NCBI GenBank assembly: GCA_027621295.1
Contig: JAQCBR010000034.1
Span: forward strand, 1 to 35,230
From: Planctomycetota bacterium
Lineage (GTDB): Bacteria; Planctomycetota; UBA1135; UBA2386
Reading direction: 5' to 3'
DNA: 35,230 nt
Shown: positions 17,680 to 25,314 of the stretch, piece after piece
Layout of the letters: every line of letters starts with the position of its first letter
How positions within the stretch are numbered: position 1 is the stretch's first letter
The notes under the pieces: model-generated
What the model saw: the letters and a program-made list of their open reading frames with translations, nothing else
Told to the model about the DNA's origin: nothing
Databases searched by the model: none
Made by a program: the position numbers and the translations under genes

Positions 17680-18750
17680 ATGCACTCGCTTCTTGGCGGT
17701 CAGCCCGACGTCGCTCCGCTCCTCGGGCCGATCGACCGGAGCTTCCTCTGGATCGGCCGAGGACTCCTGGCCGCGACGGTGTTCGTCGTCCTGCTCTTCA
17801 CCGTGCCGACGCTGCGCGAGGTGGCCGCGACCGACGGCTACGTCGAGGCTCCGGGGAAGATCATCCACAGCGCGATCGAGACCCGGATCGTGCAGGGCGA
17901 CGGCCGGTCGCGGAGCGAGCGGGTCGCGAGCGTCCGCTACCTCTACACCCCGGTCACCGAGGGTGTCCCCCGATCCCTCCTCGGTGATCGGGTCGAGGTG
18001 ATGCACGTCCGCACCGACTCGTCCGAGGGCCGCATCGTGAAGCGCTACCCGAAGGGTGCCGAGGTCGTGGTCTGGCACGACCCCGAGGAGCCCTGGCGTG
18101 TCGTGCTCGAGCGAGGCGGCTCCACGTGGTTCGCATTCTTCCCGCCGGCGGTCACGCTCTTCCTCGGCGCGCTGTTCGCGGGCCTGTCGGCGCGCGCGCT
18201 GCGCCGTGCCGGACCGCGGGGCGGCGCACAGCCCGCGCTGGACGACGACCAGCGCCAGTCGCTCGGTGGATGCCTCCGGATCGTGGCGATCCTCTTCCTC
18301 GGCTTCGCGCTGCTGATGGCGCTGATGGTCGTGGTGTTCGGGACGGATCCCGTCGCGGCCGAGATCGACGCGTCCGGCTTCGAGCCGTGCCCAGCGGTCG
18401 TCGAGGAGTCCACGTTCGTCGAGGTCGAGGACCGCCCCGGCGAGGCGTTGCCCCGAGTCGTGTTCCGCTACCGGGCCGCGGGGCGCACGCGGACGTCGGG
18501 CCTCATCACGCTGCTCCCGATCACGTCGTCGGGCGCCGCAGGGTGGTCGGAGACCGTCTGGCGCAGCGAGCCGGGCAGCGAGGTCACGGTCTACGTGGAT
18601 CCGGAGGACGCGGGGCGCGCCGTGCTCGTCCGGGACTCGGTCTCCGGCGCGCTCGGGACGGTCCTGCTGTTCCTCCTCGTGCCGGCCGCGGTGTTCGCGT
18701 TCGGATTGGCGCTCCTCGCCCAGGCGCGGCGGCTCCGCGTCGTCGGCTGA
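17680..18750 (+). CDS. Membrane protein with two DUF3592-like domains
   Basis: The protein is 356 residues. Membrane helices are predicted at about 27-47, 148-170, 205-225 and 325-348. Between them lie two related extracytoplasmic beta domains. The first contains VRYLYTP...EGRIVKRYPKGAEVVVWHDPEEPWRVVL (about 85-142). The second contains VVFRYRAAGRTRTS...SEPGSEVTVYVDPEDAGRAVLV (about 258-323). Both follow the DUF3592 pattern of a 'Y-P-x-G-x-x-V-x-V-x-x-D-P' strand turn, so this looks like an internal duplication. The function of DUF3592 proteins is not known. The gene converges with the N-formylglutamate amidohydrolase-like gene, with 19 bases between the stops. Confidence 0.8.
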   Translation: MHSLLGGQPDVAPLLGPIDRSFLWIGRGLLAATVFVVLLFTVPTLREVAATDGYVEAPGKIIHSAIETRIVQGDGRSRSERVASVRYLYTPVTEGVPRSLLGDRVEVMHVRTDSSEGRIVKRYPKGAEVVVWHDPEEPWRVVLERGGSTWFAFFPPAVTLFLGALFAGLSARALRRAGPRGGAQPALDDDQRQSLGGCLRIVAILFLGFALLMALMVVVFGTDPVAAEIDASGFEPCPAVVEESTFVEVEDRPGEALPRVVFRYRAAGRTRTSGLITLLPITSSGAAGWSETVWRSEPGSEVTVYVDPEDAGRAVLVRDSVSGALGTVLLFLLVPAAVFAFGLALLAQARRLRVVG

Positions 18751-18769
18751 CCCGCGTCGATCACCGGCA

Positions 18770-19717
18770 TCAGAGGGATGCGGATGTGATGGCCGCAGCG
18801 AGTGGCCCGGCGATGCGATCGACGGCGGCGTCGTCGACCTCGAGCGCTGCGAACGGGACGAACTCGCGGACCAGCAGGTCGCGGCGGACCTCGAAGCACA
18901 GCGTCTGCGCGGGATGCGCGACGGCCAGCGCGTGTGCGACGGTCACCGGATGCAGGTGGTAGGTGTCGCCGCGGACCACCGTCAGGCCGGTCGCCGCGAG
19001 CGCCGAGGCGGCCGCGTCGGCGAGAGCCGGATCGGCGAGCACCGTCCGGTCGCCGTCCCGGTCGATCAGGTCGATCTCGGGACGGAGGGGCCAGCGCGCG
19101 ACGGTGTCCGGTGCGTAGGCGGCGCGCAGGTTCGCGCAGACCGCAGCGTCGACCCGGACGTCGACGCTGCGCGGCGCGTAGGTGTGGACCTGGATCGCAC
19201 GGCCGTGCGTTCCGGCGCACACCGCGCGCGCGGCGGCGGTGACGACCTCCAGGTAGCTGCGGTGCAGCTCGGTCAGCAGCGCGCGGTCGTCGGGCTCGGT
19301 CACGTAGGGGGGGAGTCCGGGGCTCAGCGACGCACCTGCATCGGTCTCGACCCCAGCGGCGGGGAGGATGCGGTTGCAGTCGACGAAGGTCCTCGGGATC
19401 CGACAGCGGACGAGGGCGACGCTGCGGCCGGGCGCCTCGGCGACGATCCGCAAGGCCGTGCGCTCGGCGAGTTCGGGTGAGCCGACGTCGGTGTTGATCC
19501 GGAAGAACGCGAGCAGATCGTCGTCGTAGCGACCGACGAGGCGCGCGCGCAGGCGATGGAAGTCCGCGTCGGTGGTCGCACCGTGCGGCGTTTCCAGCAG
19601 CACGTCGGGGGTGCTGTCGGGGTGCGCGCTCGCGCCACGGATCACGTGCACGTCGCAGACGTCCGGCACGCTTCGCGTCGTCTCGCCGAGACCGTGGAGT
19701 CCGCGTTCAGCGCTCAT
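18770..19717 (-). CDS. N-formylglutamate amidohydrolase-like protein
   Basis: The protein is 315 residues from ATG at 19717. Pattern matches to the FGase family (PF05013) include TPHG with H45, IPRTFVDCNR (107-116, the family's 'dxNR'), VHTYAPRS with H178, and the late LCFEVRRDLL (273-282, family 'EIRQDL'). H254 and H256 are further possible ligands. The family are zinc-dependent hydrolases that release formate from N-formylglutamate in histidine breakdown, or act on related substrates. No hut genes are nearby, so the substrate is uncertain. The start overlaps the stop of recQ (ATGA at 19714-19717), implying coupled translation. A nine-codon longer start at 19744 is possible but less likely. 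Confidence 0.72.
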   Translation of the reverse strand: MSAERGLHGLGETTRSVPDVCDVHVIRGASAHPDSTPDVLLETPHGATTDADFHRLRARLVGRYDDDLLAFFRINTDVGSPELAERTALRIVAEAPGRSVALVRCRIPRTFVDCNRILPAAGVETDAGASLSPGLPPYVTEPDDRALLTELHRSYLEVVTAAARAVCAGTHGRAIQVHTYAPRSVDVRVDAAVCANLRAAYAPDTVARWPLRPEIDLIDRDGDRTVLADPALADAAASALAATGLTVVRGDTYHLHPVTVAHALAVAHPAQTLCFEVRRDLLVREFVPFAALEVDDAAVDRIAGPLAAAITSASL

Positions 19718-21426
19718 GCTTCGTCGGGTTGGACCTTGCGCCACTTCGCCCGGCCGAGGTCGAGCGTGCGGGGCGTCAGGTCCCGCGCGCGCTCGACGTC
19801 GACCCGCGTGCCCTTCGGCGTGCGGTGCACGCGGAGGACCGCGCAGAGGCCGTGTCCTCGGACGTCGATCCAGTCACCGCGTTCGACCTCGCTCCCGACC
19901 CTGCCGAGCTGGGGCGCCTGTCGCGGGACGGGGACTCGGGACTCGTCCGCGTGGTGCGCGTCCAGCCACTGGGATTCCTCGGCGTCCTGGTCGCACGAGC
20001 CGCAGCCGCCCGGGAACTCGTCCGGGAACCCGAAGTAGCGGTGCACCGCATCCTTCCGGCACGACGTCTCGGCGCCGGCGTAGCGGACCATCTCGTACAG
20101 CCCCATCAGGTCCCGCCGTCGCTTGTCGTCCGGCAGCCAGTCCTCGATCTCCTCGTCGGTCGGCCGTCGGACGAATGCGAACGAGGCCTCGCCCAGGTCG
20201 CCGTCGATGCACCCCGCGACCTGGAGCAGTCTCAGGCAGGTCTCGACGCGTCCGTCGCGGCGGTTCTTGACGAGGAGTGTCTGCCGGAGGTCCTGCACGT
20301 CGAACGCGTCCCGGCGTTCGCCGAGCCCCTCGAGCACGTGGACGACCTGGCGCAGGAACTCCTGGTCCGGGTTCGCCCACTCGGTGAACTCGCGTTGGAT
20401 CGCGACGTCCTCCTCGAGGTAGAGCAGCTCGCACCAGGCCGGGCGACCGTCGCGACCGGCGCGGCCGATCTCCTGGTAGTAGGCCTCGAGCGTCCGCGGC
20501 ACCTGCCAGTGCACGATGAACCGGATGTCCGGCTTGTCGACGCCCATGCCGAACGCGTTCGTCGCGAGGATCATCGCGTCGTGGGACTCGACGAAGCGCT
20601 GCTGCTGTTCGCGCCGTTCGCTCGCGCTCAGGCGGCCGTGGTAGACGAGGGGGCGGAAGCCCCGTGCCCGCAGCTGGTCCTCGACCTGGAGCAGGTCCTT
20701 GATCAGCGCGAAGTAGACGATGCCCGGACCGCCGACCCGCTCGATGATCTGCTCGAGGCGCGGCAGCTTGTCGCTCGCGTCGTGCAGGTCGCGCACCGAG
20801 AGGAAGAGGTTGTCGCGGTCGACTCCGGTGTGCCAGACCGGCGCATCGCCGAGCCCGAGGATCGCCCGGATGTCCCGCTGGACGTCCGGGGTCGCGGTCG
20901 CGGTCAGCGCGAGCGTCGGCGGCGAGCCGAGCTGTTCACGGACCACGCCTAGGCGCGCGTAGTCCGGGCGGAAGTCGTGACCCCACTGGCTGAGGCAGTG
21001 GGCCTCGTCGATCGCCAGGAGGGAGATCTCTACCGCCCTGATCCTGTCCAGGAAGCCCGGGACCCGGAACCGCTCGGGCGTGCAGTAGAGGATGCGGACC
21101 TCGCCGGAGAGCGCGGCCTCGAGGCGCTCGGCGCGGGTCTTCGCGTCGAGCATGCTGTGCACGCAGGTCGCCTCGATGTCCTTCCTGGACAGCGCGGCGA
21201 CCTGGTCGTCCATCAGCGCGATCAGCGGGCTGACGACCAGCGTCAGGCCAGGCCGCGCCAGCGCCGGCAGCTGGTAGCACAGCGATTTGCCGTCGCCGGT
21301 CGCCATGATGACGAGCGCGGAGCCGCCTCCGACCACGTGGCGGCAGATCTCCTCCTGCGGCCCCCGGAAGTTCTCGAAGCCGAAGCGCTCGGCCAGCAGG
21401 GCCCGAAGCTGGGTGTCGTCGGTCAC
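19714..21426 (-). CDS. recQ: RecQ-family ATP-dependent DNA helicase
   Basis: The protein is 570 residues from GTG at 21426. It unwinds DNA 3' to 5' in recombination and fork repair. Motif 0 FRGPQEEI, Walker A ATGDGKSLCYQLPA (42-55; usual family form PTGGGKS), the DEAHCLSQWGHDFRPDY box, and the C-terminal helicase motif YYQEIGRAGRDG are all present. The RecQ zinc site is unusual: a cysteine in SCRKD, then CGSCDQD, where E. coli has CGNCDIC, so the fourth cysteine is an aspartate. A winged-helix part follows, but there is no HRDC domain. The last 60 residues (GDWIDVRGHGLCAVL onward) form a small beta domain. It is divergent from radC and coupled to the amidohydrolase-like gene by a 4-base overlap. 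Confidence 0.95.
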   Translation of the reverse strand: MTDDTQLRALLAERFGFENFRGPQEEICRHVVGGGSALVIMATGDGKSLCYQLPALARPGLTLVVSPLIALMDDQVAALSRKDIEATCVHSMLDAKTRAERLEAALSGEVRILYCTPERFRVPGFLDRIRAVEISLLAIDEAHCLSQWGHDFRPDYARLGVVREQLGSPPTLALTATATPDVQRDIRAILGLGDAPVWHTGVDRDNLFLSVRDLHDASDKLPRLEQIIERVGGPGIVYFALIKDLLQVEDQLRARGFRPLVYHGRLSASERREQQQRFVESHDAMILATNAFGMGVDKPDIRFIVHWQVPRTLEAYYQEIGRAGRDGRPAWCELLYLEEDVAIQREFTEWANPDQEFLRQVVHVLEGLGERRDAFDVQDLRQTLLVKNRRDGRVETCLRLLQVAGCIDGDLGEASFAFVRRPTDEEIEDWLPDDKRRRDLMGLYEMVRYAGAETSCRKDAVHRYFGFPDEFPGGCGSCDQDAEESQWLDAHHADESRVPVPRQAPQLGRVGSEVERGDWIDVRGHGLCAVLRVHRTPKGTRVDVERARDLTPRTLDLGRAKWRKVQPDEA

Positions 21427-21486
21427 GGGCCCAGGCTACCCGCGGCGGTGCGGATCGCGTCACCGTTCCGCGCGTGCGACCCCACA

Positions 21487-21492
21487 GGGAGG
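21487..21492 (+). promoter_or_regulatory. SD deciding the radC start
   Basis: GGGAGG at 21487-21492 lies five bases before GTG at 21498 and only two before GTG at 21495. It would fall inside the coding region if the upstream GTG at 21474 were used, so 21498 is preferred. Confidence 0.5.
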
Positions 21493-21497
21493 GCGTG

Positions 21498-22211
21498 GTG
21501 CAGATCGCGTGTGAAGTGGATCCGCAGGCGCGGATCGTCCAGCTCGGAGAGCCTCGACTGTCCGACGCCGAGTGTCTGGCCCTCGTGCTTCGCGGCCGTG
21601 GGGTCCGCGCGGCGGATGCGGCGGCGCGCGGGCTCCTGTCGCGATTCGGCGGCGTGGTCGGCGTCGCCGGGGCGCCGGTGCGTGAGTTGGCGAACGTGCC
21701 AGGGCTCGGCGTCGCGTCGGCGGCGGCGGTCGCTGCGGCGTTCGGGCTCGCGCGCCGTCTGTCCGAGGCCCGCTGTGCGCCGGGTCGACGCATGCGGAGC
21801 GGTGCCGACGTCGCGCGGCTGATCCGGGACGCGACGCGTCACGCCGGGCGGGAGCACTTCTTCTCGCTGCTCCTCGACACCCGACACCGCATCCTGGGGC
21901 TCCGCCTGATCTCGGTCGGCAGCCTGCAGACGGCGCCGGTCCACCCGCGAGAGGTGTTCGTGTCGGCGATCCGCGAGGGGGCGGCAGCTGTGGTCGTCGC
22001 GCACAACCATCCGAGCGGGGACCCCACCCCGAGCCCGGAGGATAGGCGTGTGACCGAACGGCTCCGGCAGGTCGGGCAGCTGTGTGGGATCGAGGTCCTC
22101 GACCACGTCGTGGTCGGCCACGAGGCCTACTGGTCGTTCGCCGACGGGCTCGAGAGGCCTCTCGATCCCGTCGGCGAGGCGGCGGCGTCGTCCTGCGGCG
22201 AGGCAGAGTGA
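21498..22211 (+). CDS. radC: RadC/JAB-domain protein (RadC-like)
   Basis: The protein is 237 residues from GTG at 21498. The N-terminal part has LSDAECLALVLRGRG (21-35) and a helix-hairpin-helix turn NVPGLGVASA (66-75). The C-terminal JAMM/MPN+ metalloprotease-like domain has the ligands E152 (REVF), H169 and H171 (HNHPSG) and D182 (SPED). All metal ligands are intact. RadC proteins were once assigned to DNA repair, but the true role is unsettled; some are linked to transformation or mobile DNA. The last 28 codons overlap the 3' end of rsmE on the other strand. recQ starts divergently 71 bases upstream. Confidence 0.93.
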   Translation: MQIACEVDPQARIVQLGEPRLSDAECLALVLRGRGVRAADAAARGLLSRFGGVVGVAGAPVRELANVPGLGVASAAAVAAAFGLARRLSEARCAPGRRMRSGADVARLIRDATRHAGREHFFSLLLDTRHRILGLRLISVGSLQTAPVHPREVFVSAIREGAAAVVVAHNHPSGDPTPSPEDRRVTERLRQVGQLCGIEVLDHVVVGHEAYWSFADGLERPLDPVGEAAASSCGEAE

Positions 22212-22903
22212 CCGAGCGCCGCGAGGAGCCGGGCGGCGCCGACCAGCGCGGCGGTCTCGGTGCGAAGCGTCAGCGGCCCCAGGTCTGCGGGCAGGAAGCC
22301 TGCCGCCGCCAGCGCGTCGACCTCGCCATCGGCGAAGCCGCCCTCGGGTCCGATCACCAGGATCGCGGCGGCGGATCGGGCCGCCCCGAGCGGCTCTCGA
22401 GCGCCAGGGGCGGCGAGGAAACGCTCGGCGGGAACGGTCGGGTCGTCCAGCAGGTCCTGCAGCGCGACCTCCTCGTGGACGGCGGGCAGCAGAGACCGGT
22501 CGCACTGCTCGGCGGCCGCGGCGACGATCCGCTCGAACCTGTCGCGCCGCTCGCGTCGGCTGGGATTCGATCGGGCGAAGCGGACCGGTCGGAAAGCCGC
22601 GACACCGACCTCGGTCCCGTGCTCGAACAGCCACTCGGCCCGGGCGCCTTTGGGCAGCGCGCAGGCCAGCTCGACCCGGGCGATGGGCTCGCGCAGCACC
22701 GCGGCCCCGGGCCCGATCACCGCGGTGACCCGGCGGCGTCCGACCTCGGTCAGCTCGGCGTCCGCCTCCGTGCCCGCGCCGTCGAAGAGGCGGATGCGGT
22801 CGCCCGGCCGGGCGCGGACCACGCTCAGGTGGTGGGCGACCTCGGTGGGGAGGAGATGCGGGCCCTGCGGCGGCAACGGCCGTACGAGGTAGCGGCGAGA
22901 CAC
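22127..22903 (-). CDS. rsmE: 16S rRNA (uracil1498-N3)-methyltransferase
   Basis: The protein is 258 residues from GTG at 22903. RsmE methylates U1498 of 16S rRNA using S-adenosylmethionine through a SPOUT (knotted) fold. The diagnostic patterns are an N-terminal PUA-like part (HHLSVVRARPGDRIRLFDGAG), AEQCDRSLLPAV (131-142, family EQ(S/C)xR), VIGPEGGF (183-190) and LRTETAALVGA (213-223). The SAM-binding loops are complete. The family usually ends soon after the last motif; here about 20 extra residues arise by reading into the antisense of radC. Length and motifs are otherwise ordinary. Confidence 0.94.
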   Translation of the reverse strand: MSRRYLVRPLPPQGPHLLPTEVAHHLSVVRARPGDRIRLFDGAGTEADAELTEVGRRRVTAVIGPGAAVLREPIARVELACALPKGARAEWLFEHGTEVGVAAFRPVRFARSNPSRRERRDRFERIVAAAAEQCDRSLLPAVHEEVALQDLLDDPTVPAERFLAAPGAREPLGAARSAAAILVIGPEGGFADGEVDALAAAGFLPADLGPLTLRTETAALVGAARLLAALGHSASPQDDAAASPTGSRGLSSPSANDQ

Positions 22904-23220
22904 GGTTCGAGAATTGACAACCCGACGGCTCCGCCTAGCTTACGCCTCGTGCGCAGACGATTCCCGGGTCCAGCGGACGGCTTGCCCCAGCCATCCGCGT
23001 CGCTGCGGCTCCGGCCGCCGCGGACTCGAGTCGCCCTGGCCGACCCGAGGTCGGACGGTGGGCTGGGAACGACCCCGCTCGCACCGTGTCTCACCGGCAC
23101 GCGGGGCTCGCCCGGCTCGCTCTCCGCTCCAGAGGAAGGCGCTGCGCGCCGCGTGTCCGTGGAGGATCGCGGCGCGGGCCGCACTTTCGGACCGTTGGGT
23201 GAGAGGCCCAGAGAGACCCC
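22904..23220. other. 317-base intergenic/leader region upstream of the FHA-pseudopilus operon
   Basis: Apart from the promoter-like pair at its left end, this stretch holds no gene I can support. If that promoter is used, the mRNA would carry a leader of about 270 bases. A small hairpin, CCGAC-N5-GTCGG, is visible near 23040-23055. I see no match to a known riboswitch. Open frames through it have poor sequence character and no SD. Confidence 0.5.
22914..22941 (+). promoter_or_regulatory. Putative sigma70-type promoter of the FHA-pseudopilus operon
   Basis: TTGACA at 22914-22919 is a perfect -35 consensus and is followed after 16 bases by TAGCTT (22936-22941), a weaker -10. The local sequence is noticeably AT-richer than its surroundings. 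Transcription would begin near 22948 and read rightwards into the gene at 23221. Confidence 0.5.
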
Positions 23221-25245
23221 ATGAACCGCTACGTCCTGGAAGTCCTGGACGGAGACCAGGCTGGAACCGTCGTCGAGCTGGGTGCCGAGCGCCTGGTCCT
23301 CGGTCGGCGGCCGGACGCCGGTCTCGTCCTCCGTGACGAGAAGTGCTCGGGCCACCACGCCGAGGTCGTCCTCGAGGACGGTCGCCACGTGCTCCGCGAT
23401 CTCGGCTCGACGAACGGAACGACGCTCGACAGCCGGCGCGTGACCGAGGTCGTGCTGTCGGCCGGAGATGTCTTCTCGGTCGGCCGGGTGCGGATCGTGT
23501 TCCGCTCGGCCGAGGCCCCGGCCAGCGCAGGCGGCGACGCCGGAGCCGAGGACGGCGAGCTCGCCGGGATGGCGCTCGGTCGCGTCGACATGGACCGCCT
23601 GCGCTCCTCGGGGCGCCGGCGTGGTTCGCTGCTGTGGACGGTGCTGTTCGTGCTCGTGGTCGCCGTCGGGGGGTGGTACGCGTGGCAGGGGAACTTCGCC
23701 GGCGAGCAGGCTCAGGGGCCACCGCGGCTCCGCCCGATGTCCATCCCGGGCAACCGTCTCAGCACTGCGGCGGCGGACTTCGAGGCGGACGGGGGCTGGA
23801 ACCTCCAGGGCCTCGACTTCGCCGCGCCGTTCGACCTCGCCACGAGCCGGGCCCGCGCGCACAGCGGGACCTCGGCGCTGGTGGCCGCCGGGTTCCCCGC
23901 CGAGGACGGGGTCGAGGCGCGCAATTTCGCGTTCGCAACGCTCGCCGAGCCGATCCCGGTCAGCTCCGGGCAGCCGATCGAGGTCGTCGCGCACGTCCGG
24001 ACCGTCGGCAACGGCCGGGCGCTGGTCCGCGTCGCGTTCGAGATGGGCGACGCCGAGGCGGATGGGGGCATCGCGCGGCTGCGCACCGGATCGGCCCCGA
24101 TCGTCAGCCAGGAAGCCTACCAGGAGGTCCGCTTCGCGGTGCGTGCGCCGCGCGGCGCGGTCCGCGCGTCGCTCGAGCTGTTCGCCTACGTCCCGACCCA
24201 GGACGACGAGGTCTACGTCGATGACGTGGCGCTGCTCGCGTCGGGCGACGCGGTCGCGGTCGAGGGTGTGGCCGGTGGAGCTTCGCTGAACGGCGCGGGC
24301 GCGTCCGTGCGCCTCGACGAGGTGGAGCTGCCGACGATCCTCGGCGTCCAGCCGATGGTCGGCGACGATCCGATGCTCGGCATCCTCGCCAAGCACGGCC
24401 TGCTGGTCCCGTCGGATGCCGGGCTCTCCCTGCAGTTCGAGGCCCTGCCCGAGGGCGAGGGCTTCCGCCTGTCCTGGACCGGAGGGCCGGTCCGCGGTCT
24501 CGCGGTCGAACTGCCTCCCGAGAGCGCCGACTGCCGCGTCCGCGGGGAGTCTGGTTCCTTCCTCGCGGTCGACCCCGACTTCGAGTCGGCGGGTGTTCGC
24601 CAGATCCTCTGCGGGACGGATGCGAACCGTGCGGTCCTCGTGCCCTCCGGAGCCTCGTCCGTCCGCGGTGAGCTGCGGTCGTCCGGCTGGGTCCTCGAAC
24701 TGTCCGGCGCGACCTCTTTCGACGTCGAAGTGGCCTTCACGGAAGAGACGGTGCAGGCGCGGGATCGTGCCCGCCAGGCCCGCTACGCGGCGGAAGAAGG
24801 GCGTGCCGCCGAAGCGCTGTCCCTCGTCGACGGCCTGGTGCGCGAGCTTCCCCACGATGCCGGGGCGCTGCGCGACGCACTGGCCGTCAAGGCGGAGGTG
24901 CTCGCCGCGCAGGAGCGCGAGGTCGAGAAGCTGCTGCGGGACGCCGCCGAGGCGGAGTTCTTCGACGCGCGCGTCGGCTACCAGCGCATCGCCAGCGAGG
25001 TCCAGGCCCTGACGGCGCGCTACGGGGCGGACAACCTGATCCGCCGCGACGAGATCGAGGCGGCCGCCGCCCGCATGGAGGCGGGTATCGCCGTGCTCGA
25101 CGTCCGCGAAGGGCGGGAGCGCGCCGAGATGCTGACCGTCCTCGCGGACGCGTTCGAGCAGGTCGGCAACGGGGAGCTCGCGAAGTTCGTCAGGAACTAC
25201 GTCGAGCGACTCCCGAAGCCCGATCCCGAGTCGGGGGACAGGTGA
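23221..25245 (+). CDS. FHA-domain membrane protein with periplasmic jelly-roll, first gene of pseudopilus operon
   Basis: The protein is 674 residues from ATG at 23221. An N-terminal forkhead-associated domain (about 1-97) shows the phosphothreonine-binding residues: GRR (28-30), SGHH (43-46) and LGSTNGT (61-67). After an arginine-rich stretch there is one membrane helix (136-156). The FHA domain should therefore be cytoplasmic and the rest outside. Residues about 180-340 read as a CBM-like beta sandwich: FEADGGWN at the start, HSGTSAL, then EVYVDDVALLASG closing. A second beta region (about 350-510) and a charged helical, TPR-like C-terminus (515-670) follow. It lies 69 bases before the PilM-PilN fusion. 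It may link Ser/Thr phosphorylation to assembly of the machine, which is inference. No homolog with this whole architecture comes to mind. Confidence 0.85.
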   Translation: MNRYVLEVLDGDQAGTVVELGAERLVLGRRPDAGLVLRDEKCSGHHAEVVLEDGRHVLRDLGSTNGTTLDSRRVTEVVLSAGDVFSVGRVRIVFRSAEAPASAGGDAGAEDGELAGMALGRVDMDRLRSSGRRRGSLLWTVLFVLVVAVGGWYAWQGNFAGEQAQGPPRLRPMSIPGNRLSTAAADFEADGGWNLQGLDFAAPFDLATSRARAHSGTSALVAAGFPAEDGVEARNFAFATLAEPIPVSSGQPIEVVAHVRTVGNGRALVRVAFEMGDAEADGGIARLRTGSAPIVSQEAYQEVRFAVRAPRGAVRASLELFAYVPTQDDEVYVDDVALLASGDAVAVEGVAGGASLNGAGASVRLDEVELPTILGVQPMVGDDPMLGILAKHGLLVPSDAGLSLQFEALPEGEGFRLSWTGGPVRGLAVELPPESADCRVRGESGSFLAVDPDFESAGVRQILCGTDANRAVLVPSGASSVRGELRSSGWVLELSGATSFDVEVAFTEETVQARDRARQARYAAEEGRAAEALSLVDGLVRELPHDAGALRDALAVKAEVLAAQEREVEKLLRDAAEAEFFDARVGYQRIASEVQALTARYGADNLIRRDEIEAAAARMEAGIAVLDVREGRERAEMLTVLADAFEQVGNGELAKFVRNYVERLPKPDPESGDR

Positions 25246-25314
25246 CCGGTGGCCGCTGACCGGATACCCCAGACCCGCACCCCGCAACGGATTCCAAGAC
25301 CGGAGCGCTAGACC

